64,000 bases of DNA, from positions 62,001 to 126,000 of the forward strand of contig NZ_LMDG01000035.1 of NCBI RefSeq assembly GCF_001426265.1, read 5' to 3'. The translations under genes were made by a program, and so were the position numbers. This stretch comes from Rhizobium sp. Root1220 (GTDB lineage Bacteria > Pseudomonadota > Alphaproteobacteria > Rhizobiales > Rhizobiaceae). Below, one piece after another: positions 25,815-35,045 of the stretch (its first letter is position 1; each line of letters starts with the position of its first letter). Under the pieces are notes generated by a model, which saw nothing but the letters and a program-made list of their open reading frames with translations, made no database searches and was not told where the DNA came from.

Positions 25815-27089
25815 ATGCGCTTCAAACTTATCGGTGCGACCACTGCGGTCGCGCTGCTCGCATCCGGCTCTGCGTTCGCGCAGTCCGCCGATCTCACCAT
25901 CTGGAGCTGGAACGTCGCCGCATCGGCGCTGAAGTCGACGCTCGAAGGCTTCAACAAACAGCATCCGGATATCAAGGTCACGGTGGAAGACCTTGGAAAC
26001 CAGCAGGTTTTCGACAAGATGCTGGCCGCTTGTGCCGCCGGCGGCGAGGGCCTGCCTGATATCGTTACCGTCGAGAATTTTGAAGCAGAAATCTTCTGGA
26101 ACCGCTTTCCTGATTGCTTTGCCAACCTGAAGGACCTCGGCTACACGGCAGATATTCAGGCAAAGTTCCCGGAATTCAAACGCACCGAGCTTGAGGTCGG
26201 CGATGTCGCCTATGCGATGCCCTGGGATTCCGGTCCTGTTGCTGTCTTCTACCGTCGCGATTTCTACGAAAAGGCCGGTGTCGACCCTGCGACCATCAAG
26301 ACCTGGGACGATTTCATCGCAGCCGGCAAGAAGATTTCCGCAGCCAATCCTGGCGTCGTAATGGCGCAGGCCGATTTCAACGGCGACAGCGAATGGTTCC
26401 GCATGATCTCGAACGAACAGGGCTGCGGCTACTTCTCGACCGATGGCCAGTCGATCACCATCAACAAGCCCGCCTGCGTCGCAACGCTCGAAAAAGTCAA
26501 GGAAATGAAAGACGCCGGCACGTTGACGGCGGCGATCTGGGACGAGAAGATCCAGGCAAACACCGCCGGCAAGGCGGCAAGCCAGATGTATGGCGGCTGG
26601 TATGAGGGAACCGTCCGTTCCGGTTCTCCTGACCTGTCCGGCAAGTGGGGCGTCTACATGATGCCGAGCCTGACGCCAGATGGTCCGCATGCTGCCAACC
26701 TCGGTGGCTCGTCGCTGGCGATTGCTGCGAACTCGCCGAACAAGGAAGCGGCCTGGACCTATATCAACTACGCGCTCGGCACCAACGAGGGCCAGGTCTC
26801 CATGCTGAAATCCTTTGGCCTGGTCCCGTCACTGCTGTCCGCGGTTCAGGATCCGTTCGTCAATGAGGCCCAGCCATATTGGGGCGGTCAGAAGGTCTGG
26901 GCCGACATCCTGTCGACCCTTCCGAAGATCTCGCCAAGCCGTGGCACGCCGTTCCAGACGGATGCCGACGCCATCTACAAGGCAACGCAGACCAAGTACT
27001 TCGCCGGCGGTTATCCGGATGCCAAGGCAGCGCTCGACGATGCTGCCAAGCAGATTGCGACCGCCACCGGCCTCCCCGTTGCGGAATGA
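25815..27089 (+). CDS. Sugar ABC transporter substrate-binding protein (CUT1)
   Basis: The 424-residue periplasmic protein has a signal peptide (MRFKLIGATTAVALLASGSAFA) and the family-1 receptor fold (LTIWSWNVAASALKSTLEGF, MPWDSGPVAVFYRRDFYEKA, LGGSSLAIAANSPNKEAAWT). It captures a sugar or oligosaccharide for the permeases downstream; the ligand is unknown. GGGAGG precedes the ATG. A strong hairpin follows the stop. Confidence 0.92.
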   Translation: MRFKLIGATTAVALLASGSAFAQSADLTIWSWNVAASALKSTLEGFNKQHPDIKVTVEDLGNQQVFDKMLAACAAGGEGLPDIVTVENFEAEIFWNRFPDCFANLKDLGYTADIQAKFPEFKRTELEVGDVAYAMPWDSGPVAVFYRRDFYEKAGVDPATIKTWDDFIAAGKKISAANPGVVMAQADFNGDSEWFRMISNEQGCGYFSTDGQSITINKPACVATLEKVKEMKDAGTLTAAIWDEKIQANTAGKAASQMYGGWYEGTVRSGSPDLSGKWGVYMMPSLTPDGPHAANLGGSSLAIAANSPNKEAAWTYINYALGTNEGQVSMLKSFGLVPSLLSAVQDPFVNEAQPYWGGQKVWADILSTLPKISPSRGTPFQTDADAIYKATQTKYFAGGYPDAKAALDDAAKQIATATGLPVAE

Positions 27090-27097
27090 GTAAAGAC

Positions 27098-27122
27098 GCC
27101 GGGCGCTGATATGGCGCCCGGC
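27098..27122 (+). promoter_or_regulatory. Hairpin between binding-protein and permease genes
   Basis: GCCGGGCGC-TGATATG-GCGCCCGGC is a perfect 9-bp stem with no T-tract, nine bases after the binding-protein stop. It probably protects the upstream mRNA and lowers readthrough. Confidence 0.6.
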
Positions 27123-27165
27123 CTCCATCCCTCGGGATGCTCGCTTCGTATTTGAGGAGAATGAA

Positions 27166-28026
27166 ATGCCGATCCGGAACCGGAGCGCATATGCGTTTCT
27201 TGCGCCCTATCTGCTCGTCTTTGCCACCTTCTGGCTCTGGCCGATCATCAGCTCGTTTCTGATTTCCTTTCAGAACACGCGCGTCAATCCATGGAAGTTC
27301 AGTGCGTCCGTGAACTGGGGGCGCCTGATTGGCGACCCGGCGTTTTACAATGCGCTTTACAACACGCTGATCATCCTGGTCATCCAGGTTCCGGTCATGA
27401 TCGCAATTGCGACCGTGATGGCCGTCCTGTTGAATTCGCCGCTCCTGAAGGCCCGGCCGTTGTTCCGTTTTGCCTTCTTTGCGCCGGTCGTCGTCGGTGA
27501 GGTGGCCTATGCCGCCGTCTTCCGGCTGATGTTCAGCATCGACTTCGGCATCATCAACAAGCTGATTACGGCGGTTGGCCTGCCGGCCGTTTCGTGGTTC
27601 GACAATGCCAATGCCGCCATGGCGCTGGTGATCATCGCCGTGACGTGGCGCTGGGCAGGCTACAACGCCATCATCCTGCTCGCCGGGCTGCAGTCGATCC
27701 CGGACGACGTCTACGAGGCGGCGACGCTCGACAAGGTCTCAAAGACCCAGCAATTCATCCATATCACGCTGCCGCTCTTGAAGCCGATCATTCTCTTCTG
27801 CGTCATCCTGTCGGTGATCGGCACGATGCAGCTCTTCACCGAACCTTTCCTGATCACCAATCGCGGCGGTCCCGGCGGCGGTACGGAAACGCTTGGCCTG
27901 CTGCTTTATCGCCAGGGCTTCCTGTCGCTGAACTTCGGCTACGCCTCGGCAATCGCCTACACGATGGCCATCCTCGCGATCACTCTCTCGCTTCTCAATC
28001 TTTGGGTCGGGAGGGAGCAGAAATGA
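27166..28026 (+). CDS. Sugar ABC transporter permease, MalF-like
   Basis: The 286-residue inner-membrane protein has six spans and the MalF EAA loop YEAATLDKVSKTQQFIHITL PLLKP at about residues 184-208. It starts after TTTGAGGAGA and its stop overlaps the next permease start as ATGA. It forms the channel with the MalG-like protein. Confidence 0.92.
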   Translation: MPIRNRSAYAFLAPYLLVFATFWLWPIISSFLISFQNTRVNPWKFSASVNWGRLIGDPAFYNALYNTLIILVIQVPVMIAIATVMAVLLNSPLLKARPLFRFAFFAPVVVGEVAYAAVFRLMFSIDFGIINKLITAVGLPAVSWFDNANAAMALVIIAVTWRWAGYNAIILLAGLQSIPDDVYEAATLDKVSKTQQFIHITLPLLKPIILFCVILSVIGTMQLFTEPFLITNRGGPGGGTETLGLLLYRQGFLSLNFGYASAIAYTMAILAITLSLLNLWVGREQK

Positions 28027-28859
28027 AGTCCAAGAAACAATCCCAGTTGCTGAAGACAATCGCCCTGCATGCGGCGTTGACGCCACTTGCAATCATCTGG
28101 CTGTTTCCGATCTGGATGATGTTCGTCTTCTCGACCATGCCCGACTACGGCATCTTCAGCCCGGAGATCGTGCTCTGGCCGTCCACGAACTTCATCGAGA
28201 ACTTCAACAATCTGCAGGCCGACACCGATTTCGTGAGGGCCATGTTCATCTCGGTCGGCGTAGCCGCCATCTACACGTTCCTGTCGGTGTTGCTGACCTC
28301 AATGGCAGGCTGGGCACTGGCACGATATCGTTTCGTTGGCCGGTCCGTGGTCATCGCGATCATTCTCGGAACGATCACTCTGCCGTTCGCCGTTGTCGTC
28401 ATCCCTCAGTTCATCATGGTCGCCCGCGAGTTCAAGCTGGCAAACACCTGGGTCGCGCTAATCGTGCCACCTCTGTTCAACTCGCTTGGCGTTCTCTTCA
28501 TGCGCCAGGCCTTCTCGATGATGCCGGGCGAACTTTTCGATGCGGCCCGTGTCGAAGGCGTCACGGAGCGACAGATATTCCTGCGCATTGCGCTGCCGCT
28601 CGCCCGGCCGACGATGGCGGCACTTGCGATCATCCTCTTCCTGGCGTCGTGGAACAATTACCTCTGGCCGCTGCTTATCAACTCCAAGCCGGGGATGATG
28701 ACGGCACCGGTGGCGCTAGGAACACTGATCGGCCTTACCAGGGTTTCCTGGGGCGGCATCATGGCCGGCGCCATACTGCTGACCGCACCGATCCTGATCG
28801 TGTTCGTGTTCCTGCAACGTCACTTCATCGCTGGCATTTCGGCCGGCGCCGTCAAATAA
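28023..28859 (+). CDS. Sugar ABC transporter permease, MalG-like
   Basis: The 278-residue permease begins MKSKKQSQLLKTIALHAALT and has six spans and the MalG EAA loop ELFDAARVEGVTERQIFLRI followed by ALPLARP. The ATG at 28023 overlaps the upstream stop. An open frame extending much further upstream in this reading frame is a shadow of the previous gene. Confidence 0.92.
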   Translation: MKSKKQSQLLKTIALHAALTPLAIIWLFPIWMMFVFSTMPDYGIFSPEIVLWPSTNFIENFNNLQADTDFVRAMFISVGVAAIYTFLSVLLTSMAGWALARYRFVGRSVVIAIILGTITLPFAVVVIPQFIMVAREFKLANTWVALIVPPLFNSLGVLFMRQAFSMMPGELFDAARVEGVTERQIFLRIALPLARPTMAALAIILFLASWNNYLWPLLINSKPGMMTAPVALGTLIGLTRVSWGGIMAGAILLTAPILIVFVFLQRHFIAGISAGAVK

Positions 28860-28873
28860 TCGGGGAACGCCTG

Positions 28874-29959
28874 ATGTCTGAACTTTCTCTGAAAAATGTC
28901 GTCAAGCGCTTCGGTGCACTCGAAATCGTCCATGGTGCCAACCTTGAGGTAAAGGACGGCGAGTTCGTTGTCTTCGTCGGTCCGTCCGGTTGCGGCAAAT
29001 CCACACTGCTGCGCATGATCGCCGGCCTGGAGGACATATCCGGTGGCGAGATCAACATCGGCGGCAAGGTCGTCAACGACGTAGAGTCGGCCGATCGCGG
29101 GATCGCCATGGTGTTCCAGTCCTACGCGCTCTATCCGCACATGACGGTCGAGGAAAACCTGAGCTTCGGCCTTCGCATGAACGGCAATCCGAAGGCGGAT
29201 ACCGAAAAGCGCGTCAAGCACGCCGCCAATATCCTGCAGATCAACGAACTGATGCAACGCCGGCCGAAGCAACTGTCCGGTGGCCAGCGCCAGCGCGTGG
29301 CGATCGGTCGCGCCATCGTGCGCGAGCCGCAGGTGTTCCTGTTCGATGAACCGCTCTCCAATCTCGACGCCGAACTGCGCGTGCAGATGCGCGTCGAGAT
29401 CTCGCGGCTGCACAAGCAGCTTGGCACGACAATGATCTACGTCACCCATGACCAGACGGAGGCGATGACGCTCGCCGACAAGATCGTGGTGCTGCGGGCC
29501 GGCAATATCGAGCAGATCGGCGCGCCGCTCGATCTCTACGACGATCCGGCCAACCAGTTCGTGGCCGGCTTCGTCGGCTCGCCCAAGATGAATTTTCTTG
29601 AAGCCGAAATCGTCGAAGGTGGCGGCGGGAAAGCCACGGTTGCGCTTGTCAACGAAAAAGACGTTCGCCTGACCTTGCCGGTGATGGATCCCGTCGCGCC
29701 AGGCACGCGGGTCACACTTGGCATCAGGCCCGAGCATTTTTCCGACGCGGGGGAGGGCGATACCGACTTGACCGTCAGTATCGATGTTGCCGAGCACCTT
29801 GGCAACACAAGCTATATCTATGCCACCACCGCCGACAACGAGCCGCTCATCATCGAGCGGCCTGAATCGCGCACCGTCGGCAACCGCGACCAGCTGACCG
29901 TCGGCCTCTCAGCCAAACACACCTTCCTGTTCGACAGCGCCGGCAAGCGCCTGCGCTGA
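28874..29959 (+). CDS. Sugar ABC transporter ATPase, MalK/UgpC type
   Basis: The 361-residue ATPase starts MSELSLKNVVKRFGALEIVH and has Walker A GPSGCGKST, signature LSGGQRQRVAIGRA, Walker B VFLFDEPLSNLDAELR and switch His in YVTHDQTEAM. A C-terminal MOP/OB-like regulatory domain begins near residue 240 (FVGSPKMNFLEAEIVEGGG). It powers the MalF/MalG-like channel. A degraded fragment of a similar ATPase lies at 34958-35014. Confidence 0.93.
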   Translation: MSELSLKNVVKRFGALEIVHGANLEVKDGEFVVFVGPSGCGKSTLLRMIAGLEDISGGEINIGGKVVNDVESADRGIAMVFQSYALYPHMTVEENLSFGLRMNGNPKADTEKRVKHAANILQINELMQRRPKQLSGGQRQRVAIGRAIVREPQVFLFDEPLSNLDAELRVQMRVEISRLHKQLGTTMIYVTHDQTEAMTLADKIVVLRAGNIEQIGAPLDLYDDPANQFVAGFVGSPKMNFLEAEIVEGGGGKATVALVNEKDVRLTLPVMDPVAPGTRVTLGIRPEHFSDAGEGDTDLTVSIDVAEHLGNTSYIYATTADNEPLIIERPESRTVGNRDQLTVGLSAKHTFLFDSAGKRLR

Positions 29960-30002
29960 TCGCGTTTCATCCCAAGACCCAAGCAATGAAAGAGGAATTT
30001 CC

Positions 30003-32006
30003 ATGAGCTCAGATCAACCGATCCGCTGGGGCATCATTGGCCCCGGCACCATCGCGCGCACCTTCGCGGACGGCATCGCTCATTCGCGCACCGGCAAGCT
30101 TGTCGCCATTGCCACACGCAATCCCGAAAAGCCCGGCCTCGCCGAAAATTTCCTTGGCGCCCGTATCGTCAACGGCTATGAGGCGCTTCTGAAAGAAGGC
30201 GACATCGACGCCGTCTACATTTCCACCCCTCATACCGGCCACGCCGAATGGGCAATCAAGGCAATTCGCGCCGGCAAGCATGTACTCGTCGAAAAGCCTA
30301 TCGCGCTCTCGGCTTTTGATGCCGACGCGATTTACTACGAGGCACAGAAGGCTGGCGTCTTTGCCGGCGAAGCCTTCATGTACCGCGTCCATCCGCAAAC
30401 GGCAAAAATCGTCGAGTTGGTGAAGAGCGGCGCGATCGGCACTGTCCGCATCATCCGGTCGAGCTTCGGATTCAATATGGGCGGCTTTAGGCCGGAACAC
30501 CGCCTCTTCGCCAACGAGACTGCCGGCGGCGGCATTCTTGATGTCGGTGGGTACCCGGTATCGATGGCGCGTCTGCTCGCGGGCGCGGCCGACGGCAAGC
30601 CTTTCCTCGAGCCGGAGAAAGTTGCCGGTGTCGCCCACCTCGGCCAATCCGGCGTCGACGAGTGGGCGTCCGCGGTGTTGAAGTTTCCCAACGGCATCGT
30701 TGCCGAAGTCTCGTGCTCGATCATGGCGCAGCAGGACAACACGCTGCGGATCATCGGCTCCGACGGTCGCATCGAGGTCAAGGATTTCTGGTTTGCATCC
30801 GGCCACAAGGGCGGTGTCGGCAAGATCGAGATCTTCAAGGGCAACGAGCAGCAGACCATCGAGGTCAGGGAAGACCGCTGGCTCTATTCGTTCGAGGTCG
30901 ATGCCGCAGGCGATGCCATCCGTGCCGACCGGAAAGAGTTCGCCGCGCCCGGCATGAGCTGGGCCGATTCCATCGGCAACCTTCGCGTACTCGATCAATG
31001 GCGTGCCTCGATTGGCCTGGAATACAGTGTCGAGAAGGCTGCAAAGCGCACCGCCAATCTTGCAGGCGGCGTCGTGCGCCGTGGCGACGGTATTCCCCAG
31101 CGCCAGATTCCCGGCATCTCCAAGCCGGCATCTGTCGTCGCCCTCGGCTTCGAATTCTTCCCGAACTTCGCAGCCGCATCGTTGACCCTCGACGCCTTCT
31201 ACGAGGCCGGCGGCAATGTCTTCGACACCGCCTTCGTCTATGGCGGTGGCAAGACGGAGAGCATCTTCGGCGATTGGCACACCAGCCGCAACGTGCCGCG
31301 CGAAGAGATTGTCCTGATCGGCAAGGGCGCCCATTCGCCGCTTGTCTATCCTGATATCATCGCCAAGCAGCTTGACCAGTCGCTGAACCGTCTGAAGACG
31401 GATTATGTCGACATCTACTTCATGCACCGCGACAACACCGACATTCCGGTCGGCGAATTCGTGGATGCCATGGATGCGGAGGTCAAGCGCGGCCGTATCC
31501 GCGGCATCTTCGGTGGCTCGAACTGGACTCGCGAGCGGATGGACGAGGCGGCGGCTTACGCGGCGAAGAACGGCAAGGCCGCACCGGCGGCGCTCTCCAA
31601 CAACTTCTCGCTGGCCGAGATGCACGACCCGATCTGGGCCGGATGCGTGACCTCCTCCAATGACGAATGGAAGACGTGGCTGAACGCCAGGCAGGTACCG
31701 AACTTCGCCTGGTCGAGCCAGGGCCGCGGCTTCTTCACTGACCGCGCCGGGCGCGACAAGCATGATGACGAGGAAATCGTGCGTTGCTGGTATTCAGACC
31801 GCAACTTCGAACGCCGCGACCGCGCCATCGAGCTCGCCAACAAGTTAGGCCGCAGCCCGATCCATATCGCGCTCGCCTATGTGATTGCCCAGCCGTTCCC
31901 GGTCGTGCCGCTGATCGGGCCGCGTACGATTGCCGAGCTGGAGGATAGCCTCACGGCGCTGGACATCAGGCTGACGCCAGAACAGGTGAAGTGGCTGGAA
32001 GCTTAG
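30003..32006 (+). CDS. Gfo/Idh/MocA oxidoreductase fused to an aldo/keto reductase
   Basis: The 667-residue protein joins two enzymes. Residues 1-335 are a Gfo/Idh/MocA dehydrogenase with NAD motif GIIGPGTIARTFADG and catalytic EKP (VLVEKPIALS). Residues about 355-667 are an aldo/keto reductase with catalytic Asp and Tyr in DTAFVYGGGK, Lys in VLIGKGAH and His in YFMHRDN, and a cofactor segment near VPLIGPRTIAELEDSL. Both parts look intact. It ends the sugar ABC operon, so it probably carries out two oxidation-reduction steps on the imported sugar. Substrate unknown. Confidence 0.88.
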   Translation: MSSDQPIRWGIIGPGTIARTFADGIAHSRTGKLVAIATRNPEKPGLAENFLGARIVNGYEALLKEGDIDAVYISTPHTGHAEWAIKAIRAGKHVLVEKPIALSAFDADAIYYEAQKAGVFAGEAFMYRVHPQTAKIVELVKSGAIGTVRIIRSSFGFNMGGFRPEHRLFANETAGGGILDVGGYPVSMARLLAGAADGKPFLEPEKVAGVAHLGQSGVDEWASAVLKFPNGIVAEVSCSIMAQQDNTLRIIGSDGRIEVKDFWFASGHKGGVGKIEIFKGNEQQTIEVREDRWLYSFEVDAAGDAIRADRKEFAAPGMSWADSIGNLRVLDQWRASIGLEYSVEKAAKRTANLAGGVVRRGDGIPQRQIPGISKPASVVALGFEFFPNFAAASLTLDAFYEAGGNVFDTAFVYGGGKTESIFGDWHTSRNVPREEIVLIGKGAHSPLVYPDIIAKQLDQSLNRLKTDYVDIYFMHRDNTDIPVGEFVDAMDAEVKRGRIRGIFGGSNWTRERMDEAAAYAAKNGKAAPAALSNNFSLAEMHDPIWAGCVTSSNDEWKTWLNARQVPNFAWSSQGRGFFTDRAGRDKHDDEEIVRCWYSDRNFERRDRAIELANKLGRSPIHIALAYVIAQPFPVVPLIGPRTIAELEDSLTALDIRLTPEQVKWLEA

Positions 32007-32136
32007 GCCGGGACGCATTGTGCGACGCGGGTGAATATCGAATGCGTCCACGGGCGACTTCATGTTCACCCGCTCCGGGCATACGAAGTGCGCGCCGAAC
32101 AATCGCTGCGCACTTCGGTCGACATCCGTGACCGCG

Positions 32137-32445
32137 CTACTGGCGCTTGAGACTCTCGATCACGCTGCGATACTCATCGGCAAGCGAGATTGCCGCTTTT
32201 GCAACCACCGGATTGACCGATTTGCGATCAAGCGCTGCGGAGCATGCTTCAAACACGCCGCGCAGTTCACGTTCGATCACAGACAGTTCCGGGTATTGCT
32301 TCACCAAAACCTGTGGAAGCAATTTAGCCTTTGCTTTCATCGATTTGGAACTCGTCAACGTGTCTGGTGCACTGACGGTTACGTCGAGAATTGCTGCTTC
32401 AAGTTGTCCGGTCGCGCTGACGATGTCGGTAATCAAAGCCATCAT
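32137..32445 (-). CDS. Small hypothetical protein
   Basis: The reverse strand encodes 102 residues starting MMALITDIVSATGQLEAAIL, mostly helical (VIERELRGVFEACSAALDRK, VAKAAISLADEYRSVIESLK). GGAGGGAAA precedes the paired ATGs at 32445 and 32442. A longer frame to 32532 is rejected because its N-terminus is atypical and the ribosome site favours the internal ATGs. No family is recognised. It lies alone between the fusion gene and the next oxidoreductase. Confidence 0.6.
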   Translation of the reverse strand: MMALITDIVSATGQLEAAILDVTVSAPDTLTSSKSMKAKAKLLPQVLVKQYPELSVIERELRGVFEACSAALDRKSVNPVVAKAAISLADEYRSVIESLKRQ

Positions 32446-32619
32446 TTTCCCTCCAAGCAAGGAACCCCACAACATACCATGCATTCCTCGTGCCAAACTG
32501 GTGCGCGCTACGCACAGCGCGCGCCGATCCAATCTCGATGCGCAAATAAATAACTATTTAGATACAAATTTTTACGCAATACTTTCCGTATGTTAACGCC
32601 GATTCACGATCGAGGGGCG

Positions 32620-32636
32620 GTCAAGGTAGCCTTGAC
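32620..32636. promoter_or_regulatory. Inverted repeat upstream of the Gfo/Idh gene
   Basis: GTCAAGG-TAG-CCTTGAC is a perfect 7-bp inverted repeat about 90 bases before the ATG at 32727. It may be an operator. The surrounding gap is AT-rich at 32550-32600 and holds no credible gene. Confidence 0.4.
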
Positions 32637-32726
32637 AGTACCAAGGTTTCACTGTCTGTTTTCGACAGGAGCGCGCCCACGGACCCAAGGCCGGGCGCGG
32701 GAGTTTTGCAAGAGGACATTATTGCC

Positions 32727-33737
32727 ATGCTGAGATTTGCCGTCGTCGGAATCGACCATGGGCACACCTTCGATCACGTGAAGGGCTTGCTCGCATCCGG
32801 CGGAGAGTTCGTCGGCTATTGCCCGCAGACATCAGTGCCGGCGTTGCTTGAGACCTTCAGGAAAACCTATCCAGACGCCCCGCAGATCGACCGCGAACAA
32901 CTCTTCGCCGATCCGTCCATCGATGTCATCTGCATCGCCGCCATCCCGCGCGATCGCGCCGGCCTCGCTGTTCGTGCCATGAGAGCCGGCAAGGATGTGA
33001 TGACCGACAAGCCGGGCGTAACCACATTTGCCCAGCTGGAGGAGGTCAAGAAGACGGTCGCCGAAACGGGCCGCATCTTCTCGATCTGCTTTTCTGAGCG
33101 CCATTGTGTGCGCTCCGCGGTCAAGGCCGGCAAGCTGGTCAAGGAGGGCGCAATCGGCACGGTCATCCAGACGCTCGGCATGGGACCGCACCGCTTGCAG
33201 CTGCCGACACGTCCCGACTGGTTTTTTGATCCGGAGAAGTTTGGCGGCATTATCGTCGACATCGCTTCCCATCAGGTCGATCAGTTCCTCTTCTACACGG
33301 GCTCGACAAGCGGCGAGGTCGTGGCCAGCTCCGTCGGCAATTTCGGGATGCCCGAGAAGCCGGCATTCCAGGATTTCGGCGAGGTCCTGCTGCGTTCGGA
33401 AAAGGCATCCGGCTATGTTCGTGTCGACTGGTTCACACCCGAAGCCCTGCCGACCTGGGGCGACGGTCGCCTAACGATCCTGGGGACGGAAGGCTACATC
33501 GAGCTCCGCAAATACATCGACATCGCCGGCCGCCCCGGCAAGGATCATCTCTTCCTCGTTAACAGCAAGGAAATGACCCATATCGATTGCAGCGACGAAA
33601 AACTCGACTACTTCGACGCATTCACGGCCGACGTGGGTGCACGTACCGAAACGGCAATGTTGCAGACCCACGTCTATGAGGTCTGCCGTCTGTCGCTCGA
33701 AGCCCAATCCAGGGCCACTCGTCTAGGCCACCGCTGA
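32727..33737 (+). CDS. Gfo/Idh/MocA family oxidoreductase
   Basis: The 336-residue protein starts MLRFAVVGIDHGHTFDHVKG, a variant of the NAD-binding GxGxxG loop, and has the TDKPG motif (equivalent to EKP) at about residue 98. The C-terminal sheet domain includes GPHRLQLPTRPDWFFDPEKF and GGIIVDIASHQVDQFLFYTG. These enzymes oxidise or reduce sugars or cyclitols with NAD(P). The ATG is preferred over an upstream TTG at 32706 because AGAGGA lies ahead of it. The next gene, a second family member, follows after ten bases. Confidence 0.86.
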   Translation: MLRFAVVGIDHGHTFDHVKGLLASGGEFVGYCPQTSVPALLETFRKTYPDAPQIDREQLFADPSIDVICIAAIPRDRAGLAVRAMRAGKDVMTDKPGVTTFAQLEEVKKTVAETGRIFSICFSERHCVRSAVKAGKLVKEGAIGTVIQTLGMGPHRLQLPTRPDWFFDPEKFGGIIVDIASHQVDQFLFYTGSTSGEVVASSVGNFGMPEKPAFQDFGEVLLRSEKASGYVRVDWFTPEALPTWGDGRLTILGTEGYIELRKYIDIAGRPGKDHLFLVNSKEMTHIDCSDEKLDYFDAFTADVGARTETAMLQTHVYEVCRLSLEAQSRATRLGHR

Positions 33738-33747
33738 GGAAGCCATC

Positions 33748-34836
33748 ATGTCCAAGAAGTTTCGTGTCGGCGTCATTGGAGCGGGGATCGCCGCGCGTCA
33801 TCTGGCCGGCTTTGCCTGGAACAAGGAACTATTCGAGGTTCTGGTGCTCTGCTCGCTTGACGAGGAGCGCGGCCGGGCGCTCTGCGAGGAGTTCGCCGTA
33901 CCCGAATATACCCAGGACGCGGAAACGCTGATCGCGCGGTCCGATCTCGACATCATCGACATCTGCACGCCGCCAAGCTCGCATTTCGAGCTTTGCCGAA
34001 AGGCGATCGAGGCCGGCAAGCATGTCATCTGCGAGAAGCCGTTGTTCGGGTCCATCGCGGAGGTAGACGAGACGAGCCGCATTGTCGCACGAGCCGAAGG
34101 GCCGAGGCTGATGCCGATTTTCCAGTATCGCTACGGATCCGGTCTGCAAAAGCTCAAGATGCTGATCGACCTTGGCCTGACCGGCATGCCGTTCCTGACG
34201 ACGATCGAAACCCATTGGTGGCGCGGGCCGGACTATTATGCCGTTCCCTGGCGCGGCAAATGGGTGACGGAACTTGGCGGAGGGTTGCTCGGTCATGCCA
34301 TTCACGCCCACGACATGCTGAACTACGTGCACGGCGCCTGTGCAGAGGTCTTTTCCTACGGCACGACCCTGGTGAACCCGATCGAGGTCGAGGATACAGC
34401 GGCACTGTCGGTCAAGATGAAGAATGGCTCACTGGCGAGCCTGTCCATGACGCTCGGCTCCCGCAAGGAGATTTCGCGTCTGCGCTTTTGTTTTGGCGAT
34501 CTCGTCGTCGAAAGCATCCTCGAACCCTACACGATGGGCCGTGACCCCTGGACCTTCATTGCTGGCACAGAGGAGCACCAGAAGCGTGTAGACGAGGCAC
34601 TGGCAAGCTACGAGCACAACGAAGACGGTTATACTCGCCAGTTCGAGCTCTTCCACGCCGCACTTATGCGTGGCGACGAGCCACCGGTAACGCTCGAGGA
34701 TGCGCGAAACTCGCTGGAACTCGTGACGGCCGCATACCATTCACAGCGCACCGGCCTTTCGACGCCGCTACCCATCCTTTCGGATCATCCGCTCTACCAT
34801 TCTTGGCTGCCTGAAGATCCGACAGGGCCGGACTAG
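33748..34836 (+). CDS. Gfo/Idh/MocA family oxidoreductase
   Basis: The 362-residue protein starts MSKKFRVGVIGAGIAARHLA with a standard NAD motif and has CEKPLFGS as the catalytic EKP segment near residue 100. The substrate domain includes ETHWWRGPDYYAVPWRGKWV and GGGLLGHAIHAHDMLNYVHG. It is only distantly similar to its neighbour. The pair probably acts on successive forms of one sugar, possibly the ligand of the ABC transporter at 25.8-30.0 kb; this is inferred from proximity only. Confidence 0.87.
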   Translation: MSKKFRVGVIGAGIAARHLAGFAWNKELFEVLVLCSLDEERGRALCEEFAVPEYTQDAETLIARSDLDIIDICTPPSSHFELCRKAIEAGKHVICEKPLFGSIAEVDETSRIVARAEGPRLMPIFQYRYGSGLQKLKMLIDLGLTGMPFLTTIETHWWRGPDYYAVPWRGKWVTELGGGLLGHAIHAHDMLNYVHGACAEVFSYGTTLVNPIEVEDTAALSVKMKNGSLASLSMTLGSRKEISRLRFCFGDLVVESILEPYTMGRDPWTFIAGTEEHQKRVDEALASYEHNEDGYTRQFELFHAALMRGDEPPVTLEDARNSLELVTAAYHSQRTGLSTPLPILSDHPLYHSWLPEDPTGPD

Positions 34837-34957
34837 GAGCCTGATGCATGGAGATTCCTTTTCAGGGGTTGGCTGCTTCCGTCGAGGCCGCGAAGAGATA
34901 AATGCCGCGTTGCGACGACCAGCAATTCGTCGCGGCCGATCCGGGATCGGCCGGACA

Positions 34958-35014
34958 CAATACGCGCTGCAGCCGCCTGATCTCGACGCGCATCTGAACA
35001 CGCAGCTTCGCGTC
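34958..35014 (-). pseudogene. Remnant of a MalK-type ABC ATPase
   Basis: On the reverse strand this stretch reads DAKLRVQMRVEIRRLQRVL, the segment that follows Walker B in MalK/UgpC ATPases; the intact gene at 28874 has DAELRVQMRVEISRLHKQL. The reading is not open as a gene on either side: Walker A, the signature and the switch region are absent. It is therefore a decayed fragment, sitting between the Gfo/Idh gene and the copper operon. Confidence 0.6.
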
Positions 35015-35045
35015 CCCACCGCCAGGCAGTCGAGAGCGCTCGCCT

